NCBI GenBank assembly: GCA_038133845.1
Contig: JAYPUA010000006.1
Location: 45,433 to 109,432, forward strand
Reading direction: 5' to 3'
Length of the DNA stretch: 64,000 nt
From: JAYPUA01 sp038133845
Lineage (GTDB): Bacteria > SAR324 > NAC60-12
Of the stretch, positions 54,666 through 63,897 are shown one piece after another. Within the stretch, counting starts at the first letter, position 1, and every line of letters begins with the position of its first letter. Both the position numbers and the translations under genes were made by a program. Below the pieces are notes generated by a model. That model had not been told where the DNA came from and did no database searches. It was given only the letters and a program-made list of their open reading frames with translations.

Positions 54666-54914
54666 GAGAAAACCCGGGGGTTGGGAGGGTTGAAGAAAGA
54701 TTGGGAAGCCTTTACCAACGCTGCGTGCCGATTCGGTTACAGAGAGTGGTCCGAAGCTCTGGCAGGAGTGGAAGCAAGACTCAGCGAGGTGAAGGTCGAC
54801 AAGAACGTTTGAGGGCATCCGTAACCCGGCAAACGGGGGAACTTAAGCAAGCATCCAACATAAAACCGGAAGCGGCATGTCACAAGCCTTTTGTCCGGGC
54901 CCTCGAGAGACAGG

Positions 54915-55014
54915 NNNNNNNNNNNNNNNNNNNNNNNNNNNNNNNNNNNNNNNNNNNNNNNNNNNNNNNNNNNNNNNNNNNNNNNNNNNNNNNNNNNNNN
55001 NNNNNNNNNNNNNN
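54915..55014. other. Assembly gap (100 N) between ppk1 and the PPIase gene
   Basis: Exactly 100 N. The 54666-55059 space otherwise shows no gene I can support. The right flank, downstream of ppk1, has G+C-rich repeats (GGGCTT twice, GGGCTTTGCCC palindromic) that may belong to a terminator or repeat that broke the assembly. Confidence 0.95.
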
Positions 55015-55059
55015 CTTGGCGTGCCGGGCTTGGGGGTCAAGGGCTTTGCCCGTGCGGGG

Positions 55060-57213
55060 TTATTCCGGAATCCGCTCCCGTTCGCGACGGGCATACCACT
55101 CAAGCAGGTGGGTGTGAACACAGGAACTCGCGGGGACCTCTTCCGGAGTCAGCCTGCGGTAGCTGCCATCACGCTGCAGGATGAACGTGCATTCAGTGTC
55201 TTCCAGACAGGCTTTCAGCACAACCTCCCGCAGGTGGTCTCGCAGGGATGGCGCGAGCACGGGCGTAAGGACTTCCACCCGGCGGTCCAGGTTGCGCTCC
55301 ATCAGATCAGCGCTGCCGATGTACACCTCCGGGGAGCCAGCGTTCTCAAAGGAGTAGATCCGGGAGTGCTCCAGAAAGCGCCCCACAATGGAGTGGACTC
55401 GGATGTTTTCGCTGATCTCAGGAACTCCGGGGCGCAGGCAGCACACTCCACGGACGATCAGGTCGATTTGAACTCCGGCCTGAGACGCCTCGTAGAGCAC
55501 ACGGATGATTCGGGGGTCGGCGATCGAGTTGACCTTGAAGGTCAGGCGTGCGGGCTTCCCGGACCGGGCGTGCTCGGCCTCGCGCTGGATGAGGCTCTCC
55601 AACCCGGAGCGCAGGTTGACCGGGGCAACGAGCAGATGATTGAACTCGCGCTTGTTGGAGTAGCCGGTCAGGTAGTTGAAGACGTGCGAGACATCCTGGG
55701 CGATCTCCTCGTTGGCGGTGAAGAGGCCCAAATCGGTGTAGATCCGGGCGGTTGAGGGGTTGTAGTTTCCAGTCCCGATGTGCATGTAGCGCCTTACGCC
55801 ATCGTGCTCCTGACGTACGGCCAGGCACAGCTTGCAATGAGTCTTCAGGTTGAGCACCCCGTAGACCACGTGCACCCCCACTGCCTCCAACCGTCGAGCC
55901 CAAGCGATGTTGTTCCGCTCATCAAAACGTGCCTTGAGCTCCACCAGCACTGCGACTTGCTTCCCGGCTTCGGCGGCCTCAATCAGACGCTCGACCAGCG
56001 GGGAGTTGGCTCCCACCCGGTAAAGCGTCATCTTGATCGCAACCACGTTGGGGTCTCGCGAAGCTGCGTAGATAAAAGCTTCTACCGGAACAAACGACTC
56101 GTATGGCTGGTGAGTCAGCAGATCCTGAAACCGGATGCGCTCAAAGAGGGTGTCCAACTGCTGAGCATCAAAGAGAACGGGAGCGGCAAAGGGCGGATCC
56201 TTGAGCGCCGGCAGCGGGAGCCGGAGCAACTCCATCCAGTCGCTAAAGTTCAGGCGGTTCTCGGTGCGGACAATCAGCGGGTCGTGGACTTCGAAGTTCT
56301 CGGCCAGCACATCCAGAATTTTGGGAGGCATCTTGGCTTCCACGTGCAGGCGCGAGACGTTTCCGTAGCGGATCTGCTTGAGCCCCTGGTCCACCGTCTC
56401 CAAAAGGTCATCTGCCTCGTCCTCCTGAATCACCAGGTCCGTATCCCGGGTGACGTGAAAGACGAAGGCCTCCTCAATCTGGGTTCCGGGAAACAGCTCC
56501 TGCAGGTTCGACTCGATCACGTCCTCCAGGAAGGCAAACGTCATCCCGGGGCGCCCGGACATCTCCTCTGGGATCTGGAAGAAGCGAGGCAGGGTGTCAG
56601 GAATCTTCACCCGGGCAAAACGCGACTGCCCGTTGAAGTTGACAACCACCGCGAAGTTGAAGCTGAGGTTGGAGATGTGCGGGAAGGGATGTCCGGGGTC
56701 AAAGGCCAGCGGCGTCAGGACCGGGAGGATGTCCTTGAGAAAGATCTGCCGTAGGCGGCCTTGGATCTCCGGAGTGAACTCCTCCAACTCCATAAAGCTC
56801 ACCTCCTGCGAGGCTAGCTCCAGCCGTAGGGTATCCCAGGTGGAGCAGAAGTCCTGCATCATGCGCACAACCCGCGACTGAATGGCATCGTACTGAGCCT
56901 GCGGGCTCAGGCCGTCCGGGGTGGGGGTGGCGTTGTTCCCCTTGATCTTCCGGAGGATGGTAGCCACCCGGACCATGTGAAACTCGTCCAGGTTGGTTGC
57001 CGCGATGGCGAGGAACTTGACGCGCTCGAGCAAAGGGTGCCGCGGATCGTGTGCCTGCTCCAGGACACGCTGGTTGAACTCCAGCCAGCTCAGCTCCCGG
57101 TTGATGTAGAACTGCGGCTCCTCCAGCGGACCAGCCGGGCTCTGAGGGGGAGTGGCCGGCGGAGAGGCTTTTCTCGGAGCGCGCGCGCGTCGGGAGGCGT
57201 TCTTGGTGGTCAT
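55060..57213 (-). CDS. ppk1: Polyphosphate kinase 1
   Basis: 717 aa from the ATG at 57213; the open frame reaches 57288. It makes polyphosphate from ATP. The N-domain starts YINRELSWLEFNQRVLEQA; the catalytic half has VLVELKARFDERNNIAWARR, the autophosphorylated His region YMHIGTGNYNPSTARIYTDL, and IGSADLMERNLDRRVEVL. The first 45 residues are a basic, proline-rich extension. It is divergent from flagellin. Confidence 0.95.
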   Translation of the reverse strand: MTTKNASRRARAPRKASPPATPPQSPAGPLEEPQFYINRELSWLEFNQRVLEQAHDPRHPLLERVKFLAIAATNLDEFHMVRVATILRKIKGNNATPTPDGLSPQAQYDAIQSRVVRMMQDFCSTWDTLRLELASQEVSFMELEEFTPEIQGRLRQIFLKDILPVLTPLAFDPGHPFPHISNLSFNFAVVVNFNGQSRFARVKIPDTLPRFFQIPEEMSGRPGMTFAFLEDVIESNLQELFPGTQIEEAFVFHVTRDTDLVIQEDEADDLLETVDQGLKQIRYGNVSRLHVEAKMPPKILDVLAENFEVHDPLIVRTENRLNFSDWMELLRLPLPALKDPPFAAPVLFDAQQLDTLFERIRFQDLLTHQPYESFVPVEAFIYAASRDPNVVAIKMTLYRVGANSPLVERLIEAAEAGKQVAVLVELKARFDERNNIAWARRLEAVGVHVVYGVLNLKTHCKLCLAVRQEHDGVRRYMHIGTGNYNPSTARIYTDLGLFTANEEIAQDVSHVFNYLTGYSNKREFNHLLVAPVNLRSGLESLIQREAEHARSGKPARLTFKVNSIADPRIIRVLYEASQAGVQIDLIVRGVCCLRPGVPEISENIRVHSIVGRFLEHSRIYSFENAGSPEVYIGSADLMERNLDRRVEVLTPVLAPSLRDHLREVVLKACLEDTECTFILQRDGSYRRLTPEEVPASSCVHTHLLEWYARRERERIPE

Positions 57214-57326
57214 CAAGGTCTTTCTTTGGGAACAGCCAGAGGTCGGGCAGGGAATGCTCAGCGTCCCGAATTCCCCAGCAAGAATCAAGCAACTTCAAGG
57301 AGTTCAGAAAAAAACTGCTCTGATCC

Positions 57327-57353
57327 TAAAGTTTTTCCGTTAGGTTCCGATAA
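57327..57353 (+). promoter_or_regulatory. Sigma-28 (FliA) promoter of flagellin
   Basis: TAAAGTTT (57327-57334), 11 nt, then TCCGATAA (57346-57353). This differs from the FliA consensus TAAAGTTT-N11-GCCGATAA at one base. It lies 57 nt before the flagellin ATG and is followed by GGGAGACAAGC. Confidence 0.85.
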
Positions 57354-57410
57354 GGGAGACAAGCAAGCTCGCACAAGACGTGCGATTTTTACAACATTGA
57401 GGTTGAGCTT

Positions 57411-59030
57411 ATGAAAATCCGCAACAACATTGCCTCCCTGAATTCTCTGCGCAATACCAGTGCCTCCTTCAAGGCCGTGCAGGAATCCTTGGAAAAGCTC
57501 AGCTCCGGTCAGAAAATCAACCGGGGAGCAGATGGCCCAGCCTCATTGATCGCCTCCGAGGGACTCCGAAGCCGAGTTGCCGGCCTTCAGCAATCTCACC
57601 AAAACAACCAGATCGCCGTTTCCCTGATTCAGACTGCCGAAGGTGCGCTGAATGAAGTGAGCGACATCCTGATTCAGCTCAAGCAGTTGGCGGTACACGC
57701 CGTCAACGAAGCGGTCAACGACCCGATGATGATGGAGGCCGACCAGCAAGAGGCGGAGTACCTGCTGGCCGCGCTGGACCGCATCACGCAGAACACCAGC
57801 TTTGCCGGGAAGAAACTGCTTGACGGCAGCATGGGCGTCAGCGGAGTGACCGTTGGCAACAACCTGCGTTTTGTCAAGGCCGAGGTCAACACGAACCCCT
57901 CTCCGGAAAAAGGCTTCTCGATTGACATCTCCCAAGTGGCGACCCGGGCGAACTTCAAGGGCACCGAACCGATGACCGTGGACAACATTGGGGAGGGAAT
58001 GTTCATCCTCGTCAATGAGGGGGGACGCAATGCCTCACTGGACACGCGCTCCGGGAAGATCAAGGTCGAGATTGACGAGATCCTGAACAACCACCGCTCG
58101 GACCCGGAGCGCTTCCCCGCAGAGACTTCTTCCGAAGGAATCCGCTCGATCGTGATTCACCACCTGCAGGAGGCCATGGACAAGGCCGGAGTCAACGTAG
58201 AGGTGTTCCAGGGGCCGGACCAGACATTCATCCTCAGGCATCGCGAGTATGGCGACGACCCCTCCTTCTCCGTGACAACGAGTACTCCGGGGATCCTGAC
58301 GGCAGTCCCGAACGAGGCGGAAAAGTCCACACCGGGAACCGATGTCGCCGGGACCATTGATGGTGAGGTGGCTCAGGGAGAGGGGCGGCTTTTGACTGCC
58401 CTGGAAGGAACCGCCGCTCAAGGTGTGACGGTGGAGTACACCCGCGATATCGAACTCAAGGAGGTCCCGATCCTCAACGACCAGGGGATTCAGGTGGGCT
58501 CGGAGTTTGTGGAGGAGACTCATGAAGAGGTGGTGGGCTCGGCAAGCGATCCAAAGATCGAAGGCTACCTGCACGTCTCTCAGCAGTCCAAGATGTTCAA
58601 CCTGGGGCCGGACAACAACTTTGCCTCGGTTTCCATTGGTGAAGTCCGGGCGAGCAAGCTGGGAAGCGGGATCGAAAACAAGAGCGAGATCCTGAACCTT
58701 GGGGACATCGACCTGACTGAGATCCAAAGTGCCAAGGACTCGATCCGGGTGATCGACAAGGCGATCAGCGATATCTCAAACTACCGGGCCAAGCTTGGGG
58801 CGTTCCAGAAGAACACACTGGAGCGAAACCTGGCGAACCTGCAGGTGGGCGCAGAGAACAACGTCGCTGGAGAGTCGGTGATCCGGGATACGGATGTGGC
58901 CGAGGAGATGTCGCGGCTGACCAGCAATCAGATTTTGCTCTCGGCCGGACAGTCGATGCTGGCCCAGGCCAACCAGATGCCTCGGAACGTTTTACGACTC
59001 CTGGAAAGCGGTGGTGGCGGTGGCGGCTGA
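57411..59030 (+). CDS. fliC: Flagellin with poly-glycine C-terminus
   Basis: 539 aa. The D0/D1 ends are conserved: MKIRNNIASLNSLRNTSASF and LEKLSSGQKINRGADGPASL at the N-terminus, and SRLTSNQILLSAGQSMLAQA with NQMPRNVLRLL at the C-terminus. A variable D2/D3 insert covers about residues 150-440. Unlike most flagellins, which end a few residues after the LL pair, this one ends ESGGGGGG, with six glycines. It has its own sigma-28 promoter and a hairpin after the stop. It is the filament subunit; no other flagellar gene is in the window. Confidence 0.95.
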   Translation: MKIRNNIASLNSLRNTSASFKAVQESLEKLSSGQKINRGADGPASLIASEGLRSRVAGLQQSHQNNQIAVSLIQTAEGALNEVSDILIQLKQLAVHAVNEAVNDPMMMEADQQEAEYLLAALDRITQNTSFAGKKLLDGSMGVSGVTVGNNLRFVKAEVNTNPSPEKGFSIDISQVATRANFKGTEPMTVDNIGEGMFILVNEGGRNASLDTRSGKIKVEIDEILNNHRSDPERFPAETSSEGIRSIVIHHLQEAMDKAGVNVEVFQGPDQTFILRHREYGDDPSFSVTTSTPGILTAVPNEAEKSTPGTDVAGTIDGEVAQGEGRLLTALEGTAAQGVTVEYTRDIELKEVPILNDQGIQVGSEFVEETHEEVVGSASDPKIEGYLHVSQQSKMFNLGPDNNFASVSIGEVRASKLGSGIENKSEILNLGDIDLTEIQSAKDSIRVIDKAISDISNYRAKLGAFQKNTLERNLANLQVGAENNVAGESVIRDTDVAEEMSRLTSNQILLSAGQSMLAQANQMPRNVLRLLESGGGGGG

Positions 59031-59036
59031 TCTCAT

Positions 59037-59053
59037 GCTCTCTCCGCGAGAGC
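59037..59053 (+). terminator. Hairpin after flagellin
   Basis: GCTCTC (59037-59042) and GAGAGC (59048-59053) with a 5-nt loop, seven nt after the flagellin stop. There is no clear T-run; only CTTT follows. Confidence 0.45.
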
Positions 59054-59148
59054 GCCACCTTTCATGGTCCTCTCCCTCTCTTCCCCTTTGAGTGACCTGT
59101 CGGCCGTTCTTCCATCGGCTCCTCTCTTCTTCTGAGAAAATCCTGCGA

Positions 59149-59180
59149 TTCCGGAAACGACCTTGCGAAGTTTTCCGGAA
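59149..59180. repeat. Long inverted repeat between flagellin and the oxygenase gene
   Basis: TTCCGGAAAC (59149-59158) and GTTTTCCGGAA (59170-59180) pair over 10 bp with one bulged T. Each arm contains the palindrome TTCCGGAA. It lies 44 nt before the HD-domain gene and could be an operator for it or part of the flagellin 3' end. Confidence 0.55.
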
Positions 59181-59223
59181 ACTGGTTTCTTGAGTGCAGC
59201 AAAAACCCGATGCGCTCTCCGTC

Positions 59224-59769
59224 ATGTCTCCCATTCTCGAAGAAATTCTCCAGGCCCTGAAGCAAAGAGGTCAGGCCCGCTACGGTGAAGAGGTCACCGT
59301 GCTTCAGCACTCGCTGCAGTCGGCGTGGTTTGCCGAGCAGGACTCTGCGCCTCCGGAGCTGGTGGTGGCCGCTCTGCTTCACGACTACGGGCACCTGCTG
59401 CACGAGTCAGGAGAGGACGCTGCCGATCAGGGAGTGGACACTCGGCATGAAGAGCTGGGCGCCAACTTCCTCAGCCAGCACTTTCCCAACGCAGTCACGG
59501 GGCCTATCCGTTTCCATGTTGCAGCGAAGCGCTACCTGTGTGCGACCGAGACGGAGTACCTGCAGCAACTCTCCGTCGCCTCTCTGCAGAGCCTGATGCT
59601 GCAAGGAGGTCCCTTCACCGGAGTGGAGGCCAAGCGCTTTCGGATGAACCCCTACTTTGAGTCCAGCTTGCGCCTGCGACACTATGACGAGCAGGCCAAG
59701 GATCCGGAGCTGAGCGTCCCGGATCTGGAGCACTACCTGCCTTTGATGGAGCAATGTCTCGTTGGTTGA
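59224..59769 (+). CDS. PhnZ-like HD-domain mixed-valence diiron oxygenase
   Basis: 181 aa from the ATG at 59224; a GTG at 59194 is also open. It matches the phosphonate-linked HD oxygenases (PhnZ, TmpB), which cleave 1-hydroxyphosphonates with O2. Candidate iron ligands H29, H53, D54, H75, H98 and D155 follow the PhnZ order and spacing (H34, H58, D59, H80, H104, D161), with LLHDYGHLL and RFHVAAKRYLCAT as the clearest blocks; H57 and K102 match its substrate-side residues. The PhnY-type hydroxylase partner is absent. Its end overlaps the protease gene by 16 nt. Confidence 0.85.
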   Translation: MSPILEEILQALKQRGQARYGEEVTVLQHSLQSAWFAEQDSAPPELVVAALLHDYGHLLHESGEDAADQGVDTRHEELGANFLSQHFPNAVTGPIRFHVAAKRYLCATETEYLQQLSVASLQSLMLQGGPFTGVEAKRFRMNPYFESSLRLRHYDEQAKDPELSVPDLEHYLPLMEQCLVG

Positions 59770-60872
59770 GCCTGCTGCTCTGCGGAAGCGTGCTTGCCTT
59801 GGGGGCGTGCTCCTCGGAAACCTCAGCCGATCTCGACCAGGCGTTTGAGCAGGAAAGTGTCGCCTCAACCTCGGAAGAGCTGGGGAGTCGCGACGTGCAG
59901 AGTGGTCTGCAGACGCTGCAGCCCAACGCCCAGGGGGCGGTCTTTCTGAACTTCCCTGCCGACACGCTCTCCTTTTCCGTCTTTGCCACCGGCTCCTCCT
60001 CCACCCGAATCACCTCAATGGTTCAGCCGAACGGCTCGGATCTGTTTCAACAACTGACACCGAATCAGACCGACCGCTACGGAGTCTTTGCGATCAACTG
60101 GGGTGGGGTCGCTCCCTATGTCCTCCCAATGACCTCCAGCTCCAACCCGTCCGGAGGAACCTGGTCGATCAAGTTTGAAAACCAGCAGCAGGCCTACCTG
60201 TTGACCCGGACTGGGGCTCTGTCCGCAAATCCGACCCTCAAGGTCTATCCCTTTCTCACAGGGACAACTTATTCCTCCTCCGCCCTGAGCAGCGCCCTGA
60301 GCGTGTTTGAGAGCATCTACGCGAGCAACGGTGTCACGGTCAACCGTCAGTCTGTGCAAACGATTTATGGCGCAAGCTATACGACGGTCTCCGCAAGCTT
60401 CACGAACAGCACCACCTCTGCGATGGTGGGAACCAGCAGCAAAGCCGATGGCGTCAACCTCTTCTTTGTTGAAGATTTTTCCAGTGCTTCCTACCTGGGG
60501 GTCGCTGCGGGAATCCCCGGGGTGATGGGCGTCCGAAGTTCCCATAACGGAGTCCTGATTTCGCTGAACGCCCACAAGGTCTCCGGCTCCTTGGACTCTC
60601 AGCTGTTGGGGGAAACGATTGCCCATGAGGCTGGACACTTTCTTGGGCTGTTCCACACCACCGAGTCCAATGGCTATGAGCACGATCCGCTCTCCGACAC
60701 CCCGGAGTGCAGTAGCGGGGATCTGGGTGCAGAAGACTGCATAGGGCAAGGCGCGGAGAATCTGATGTTCTGGTCTTCCTGGAGCTCAAGCAGTCGAGCG
60801 GGCGGAAAAACGCAGGAGGTGCTTTCCTTGCAACAACAGCATGTGCTGAAGGCTTCACCGCTGGCCTACTGA
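59754..60872 (+). CDS. Metzincin-type zinc metalloprotease lipoprotein
   Basis: 372 aa with a lipoprotein signal (MSRWLSLLLCGSVLALGAC). The zinc site HEAGHFLGLFH (residues 291-301) is the metzincin pattern HExxHxxGxxH, and NLMFW near residue 338 is a likely Met-turn. The pattern and the C-rich loop between (DTPECSSGDLGAEDCIG) resemble the pappalysin-like M43 family. The N-terminal half is Ser/Thr-rich beta-type sequence. It should act at the cell surface or in the periplasm. It overlaps the oxygenase gene by 16 nt. Confidence 0.85.
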   Translation: MSRWLSLLLCGSVLALGACSSETSADLDQAFEQESVASTSEELGSRDVQSGLQTLQPNAQGAVFLNFPADTLSFSVFATGSSSTRITSMVQPNGSDLFQQLTPNQTDRYGVFAINWGGVAPYVLPMTSSSNPSGGTWSIKFENQQQAYLLTRTGALSANPTLKVYPFLTGTTYSSSALSSALSVFESIYASNGVTVNRQSVQTIYGASYTTVSASFTNSTTSAMVGTSSKADGVNLFFVEDFSSASYLGVAAGIPGVMGVRSSHNGVLISLNAHKVSGSLDSQLLGETIAHEAGHFLGLFHTTESNGYEHDPLSDTPECSSGDLGAEDCIGQGAENLMFWSSWSSSSRAGGKTQEVLSLQQQHVLKASPLAY

Positions 60873-60971
60873 ACACCGGAAGATTCTTCCGCAAGCGTTG
60901 CCACATCGCTTGGCACTTCTTGAAGAGTGTGGTACTTTCCCAACGTTTTCAGAACTTCAGACTGCACCAAA

Positions 60972-62645
60972 ATGCCTGCTGCCGAACCTGTTCGCCCCAC
61001 CCACTTCATCCGGAACATCGTTCAGGAAGACCTCCAGTCCGGAAAGCATCAGAAGGTCGTGACGCGGTTTCCTCCGGAACCCAACGGCTACCTGCACATC
61101 GGGCATGCCAAGTCCATCTGCCTGAACTTCGGGCTGGCGGAAGAATTTTCCGGGGGGTGCTTCATGCGCTTTGACGACACCAACCCGGTGAAGGAGGATG
61201 AGGAGTACGTCCAGGCGATTCTGGAGGATGTGCGCTGGCTCGGGTTTGATTGGGGAGGCCGGTTGACCCATGCTTCGGATTACTTTCAGCAGCTTTACGA
61301 ATATGCAGAGGGCCTGATTCATCAGGGCAAGGCCTATGTGGACAGCCAGAGCCAGGAGGCCATCCGGGAGCAGCGGGGCACCCTGACGGAGCCGGGAACG
61401 GAGAGCCCCTACCGAAATCGCAGCGCGGCGGAGAATCTGGACCTGTTCCGGAGGATGAAGGCCGGTGAGTTTGAAGACGGAGCTCACGTCCTGCGGGCCA
61501 AGATCGACATGGCCTCTCCCAACATGAACTTGCGGGATCCGGTGATCTACCGCATCCGGAAGGTGGAGCATCAGCGCACCGGAGACGCCTGGTGCCTGTA
61601 CCCGATGTATGACTACACGCACTGTCTCTCGGACGCGCTGGAAGGGATCACGCACTCGCTGTGTACGCTGGAGTTCGAGGATCATCGTCCGCTCTACGAC
61701 TGGGTGCTCGACCAACTCGACGTCCCCTGTCACCCCCGTCAGATCGAGTTCAGCCGCCTGAATTTGCAGTACACGGTGCTCAGCAAACGGCGCCTGATTC
61801 AACTGGTCGAGGAGCAGCACGTAGGCGGCTGGGACGATCCGCGCATGCCCACCATCTCCGGACTGCGACGCCGTGGATACACCCCGGAGAGCCTGCGCCT
61901 GTTTGCCGAGCGCATCGGCATCTCCAAGGCGGAAAACAACATCGACATGACCGTGCTTGAGGACTGTGTCCGGGAGGATCTGGACTCCAAAGCTCCACGC
62001 GCGATGGCGGTTCTGCGACCGCTGAAGGTGGTGCTGACGAATTGGCCGGAGGACCAGGTGGAAGAACTGGATGCGCCGGTGCATCAGAAATTTCCGGAGC
62101 GAGGACGTCGGAGGGTTCCGCTCAGCGGCGTTGTTTACATTGAGCAGGAAGACTTTGAGGAACACCCTCCAGAGGGATTCCAGCGCCTGGTTCCTGGAGG
62201 CGAGGTGCGGCTGCGGAATGCGTATGTGATCCGGTGCGACGAGGTGGTCAAGGACTCGTTCGGGAAGATCATCGAACTGCACTGCACGTATGATCCGGAG
62301 ACGGCAAAGGGGCGCAAACCAGCGGGCCGGAAGGTCAAGGGAATCATCCATTGGGTCTCTGCCCAGCACGCGGTTCCTGCGGAGGTGCGCCTGTATGACC
62401 GCCTGTTCACGGAGCCCAGCCCGGGAAGTCAGCATCCGGACAAGGACTTTCTGCGAGACCTGAACCCGAACTCTGTGGAGGTGCTCTCCCGCGCTTGGCT
62501 GGAGCCGAGCCTAAGGCAGGCCGAGCCCGGGCGATCCTATCAGTTCGAGCGTCTGGGATACTTCTGCCTCGACTCCAAGGATTCGGGGGCGATTCCTGTG
62601 TTCAACCGCGTGGTCACTCTGCGCGACTCCTGGGGAGGAAAATGA
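60972..62645 (+). CDS. glnS: Glutaminyl-tRNA synthetase
   Basis: 557 aa from the ATG at 60972; the frame is open to 60927. Class I motifs: RFPPEPNGYLHIGHAKSICL with HIGH, FDDTNPVKEDEEYVQ, and VLSKRR in place of KMSKS. The two C-terminal beta-barrels recognise the anticodon (RVPLSGVVYIEQEDF and beyond). Direct glutaminylation is typical of gamma- and some delta-type proteobacteria. The stop overlaps the start of the aminotransferase gene (ATGA). Confidence 0.96.
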   Translation: MPAAEPVRPTHFIRNIVQEDLQSGKHQKVVTRFPPEPNGYLHIGHAKSICLNFGLAEEFSGGCFMRFDDTNPVKEDEEYVQAILEDVRWLGFDWGGRLTHASDYFQQLYEYAEGLIHQGKAYVDSQSQEAIREQRGTLTEPGTESPYRNRSAAENLDLFRRMKAGEFEDGAHVLRAKIDMASPNMNLRDPVIYRIRKVEHQRTGDAWCLYPMYDYTHCLSDALEGITHSLCTLEFEDHRPLYDWVLDQLDVPCHPRQIEFSRLNLQYTVLSKRRLIQLVEEQHVGGWDDPRMPTISGLRRRGYTPESLRLFAERIGISKAENNIDMTVLEDCVREDLDSKAPRAMAVLRPLKVVLTNWPEDQVEELDAPVHQKFPERGRRRVPLSGVVYIEQEDFEEHPPEGFQRLVPGGEVRLRNAYVIRCDEVVKDSFGKIIELHCTYDPETAKGRKPAGRKVKGIIHWVSAQHAVPAEVRLYDRLFTEPSPGSQHPDKDFLRDLNPNSVEVLSRAWLEPSLRQAEPGRSYQFERLGYFCLDSKDSGAIPVFNRVVTLRDSWGGK

Positions 62646-63877
62646 GCGGAGTGCTTCCACAACTGCAGCCCCAATTTGCGACGCTCAAGGAGTCTCCAAC
62701 ACTCCGGATCAACCAGACGGCAAAACGTCTGCGTGAGGAAGGGCAGGACATTGTACACCTGGGGTTCGGAGAGTCTCCCTTCCCGGTTCCGGAACTGCTT
62801 GTGGAGGCGCTCAAGGAGAACGCGCACCACAAGTCCTACTTGCCAGGGCTCGGGCTTCCGGAGTTGAGGGAGGCGGTCGCCGGATTCTTCCGCAAGGAGT
62901 TTGGCTACGAGGCTCACACGGACCGGGTGGTGGTGGGGCCAGGGAGCAAGGAGTTGATCTACAACCTGCTGCACCTGCTTCAAGGCCCTGTGCTGGTTCC
63001 GATCCCCAGTTGGGTGAGCTATGGCCCCCAAGCGCACCTGCTCAACAAGCCCTTTCACGGCATCCCGACTCAGAGGTCGCTTGGCTATCGTCTGCAAGCA
63101 GAAGAACTGGACGCCTTCTGCCAGAGCCTGGGCTCCGGCCAGAAACTCCTGATCCTCAACAACCCAAGCAATCCCACCGGAAGCATTCACCGTGCAGAGG
63201 AGCTGGCCGCCTTGGCGGAAGTGTGTCGCCGTCACCAGGTGCTGGTCATTTCAGACGAGATCTACGCGCTGGTGAATTACAGTGGCAGGCCGTTCGTGGG
63301 ACTCTCCACGTTCTATCCGGAAGGCACCTTCGTCACCAGCGGCCTCTCCAAGGCCTTTTCGGCCGGAGGCTGGAGGCTGGGAGTGGTGCTGGTTCCGGAG
63401 GCCATGCAACCGCTGATGAGCCCTTGGAATGCGTTGATCAGTGAGACCTTCAGCTGTGTCAGCAGCCCCATTCAGTACGCCTCAGTGATCGCCTTTCGAG
63501 ACTTCGAGCAGATCCGGGCGTATGTGCAGCAGTGCACCGATCTGCACCAGCAAGCCTGCGAAGGGATGCACCAAACCTTCCTGGACCTCGGACTCAACTG
63601 CCCTCCTCCAGAAGGCGGGTTTTACCTCTATCCGGACTTTCAGCCCTTCCGGGAACAACTCCAAGAAAAAGACATTCACACGAGCCAGCAACTTTGCGAA
63701 ACCCTCCTCACAGCAGCTGGCATTGCGCTGCTTCCCGGTGAAGCCTTCTACATGGACGGCCAACACCTAGGCGTTCGTGTTGCTGCTGTGGATTATGATG
63801 GGACTCAAGCCTTGCAAGCACAACATCCGACTATAGCAAAGATCAAGTCACTGAATGAGTTCCTTAAATTAGGCTAA
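62642..63877 (+). CDS. Class I/II aminotransferase
   Basis: 411 aa. The ATG at 62642 overlaps the glnS stop and has GGAGG upstream. PLP fold type I: VHLGFGESPFPVPE, VVVGPGSKELIYNLLHLL, LILNNPSNPTG, ISDEIYALVNY, and SGLSKAFSAGGWRLG with the PLP lysine. It is close to aspartate/tyrosine aminotransferases; the substrate cannot be fixed. Base composition becomes A+T-richer over the last 200 nt. Confidence 0.9.
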   Translation: MSGVLPQLQPQFATLKESPTLRINQTAKRLREEGQDIVHLGFGESPFPVPELLVEALKENAHHKSYLPGLGLPELREAVAGFFRKEFGYEAHTDRVVVGPGSKELIYNLLHLLQGPVLVPIPSWVSYGPQAHLLNKPFHGIPTQRSLGYRLQAEELDAFCQSLGSGQKLLILNNPSNPTGSIHRAEELAALAEVCRRHQVLVISDEIYALVNYSGRPFVGLSTFYPEGTFVTSGLSKAFSAGGWRLGVVLVPEAMQPLMSPWNALISETFSCVSSPIQYASVIAFRDFEQIRAYVQQCTDLHQQACEGMHQTFLDLGLNCPPPEGGFYLYPDFQPFREQLQEKDIHTSQQLCETLLTAAGIALLPGEAFYMDGQHLGVRVAAVDYDGTQALQAQHPTIAKIKSLNEFLKLG

Positions 63878-63897
63878 CTCCCCCTCCTCCCTCTAGC

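Noticed and set aside
53340..54812. 490-codon open frame on the plus strand
   Set aside because: Antisense shadow of the cyclophilin-parvulin gene; no recognisable protein.
54819..54914. Possible gene end entering the third gap
   Set aside because: Open frames exist on both strands next to the gap, but none has a signal, motif or good start, unlike the second gap.
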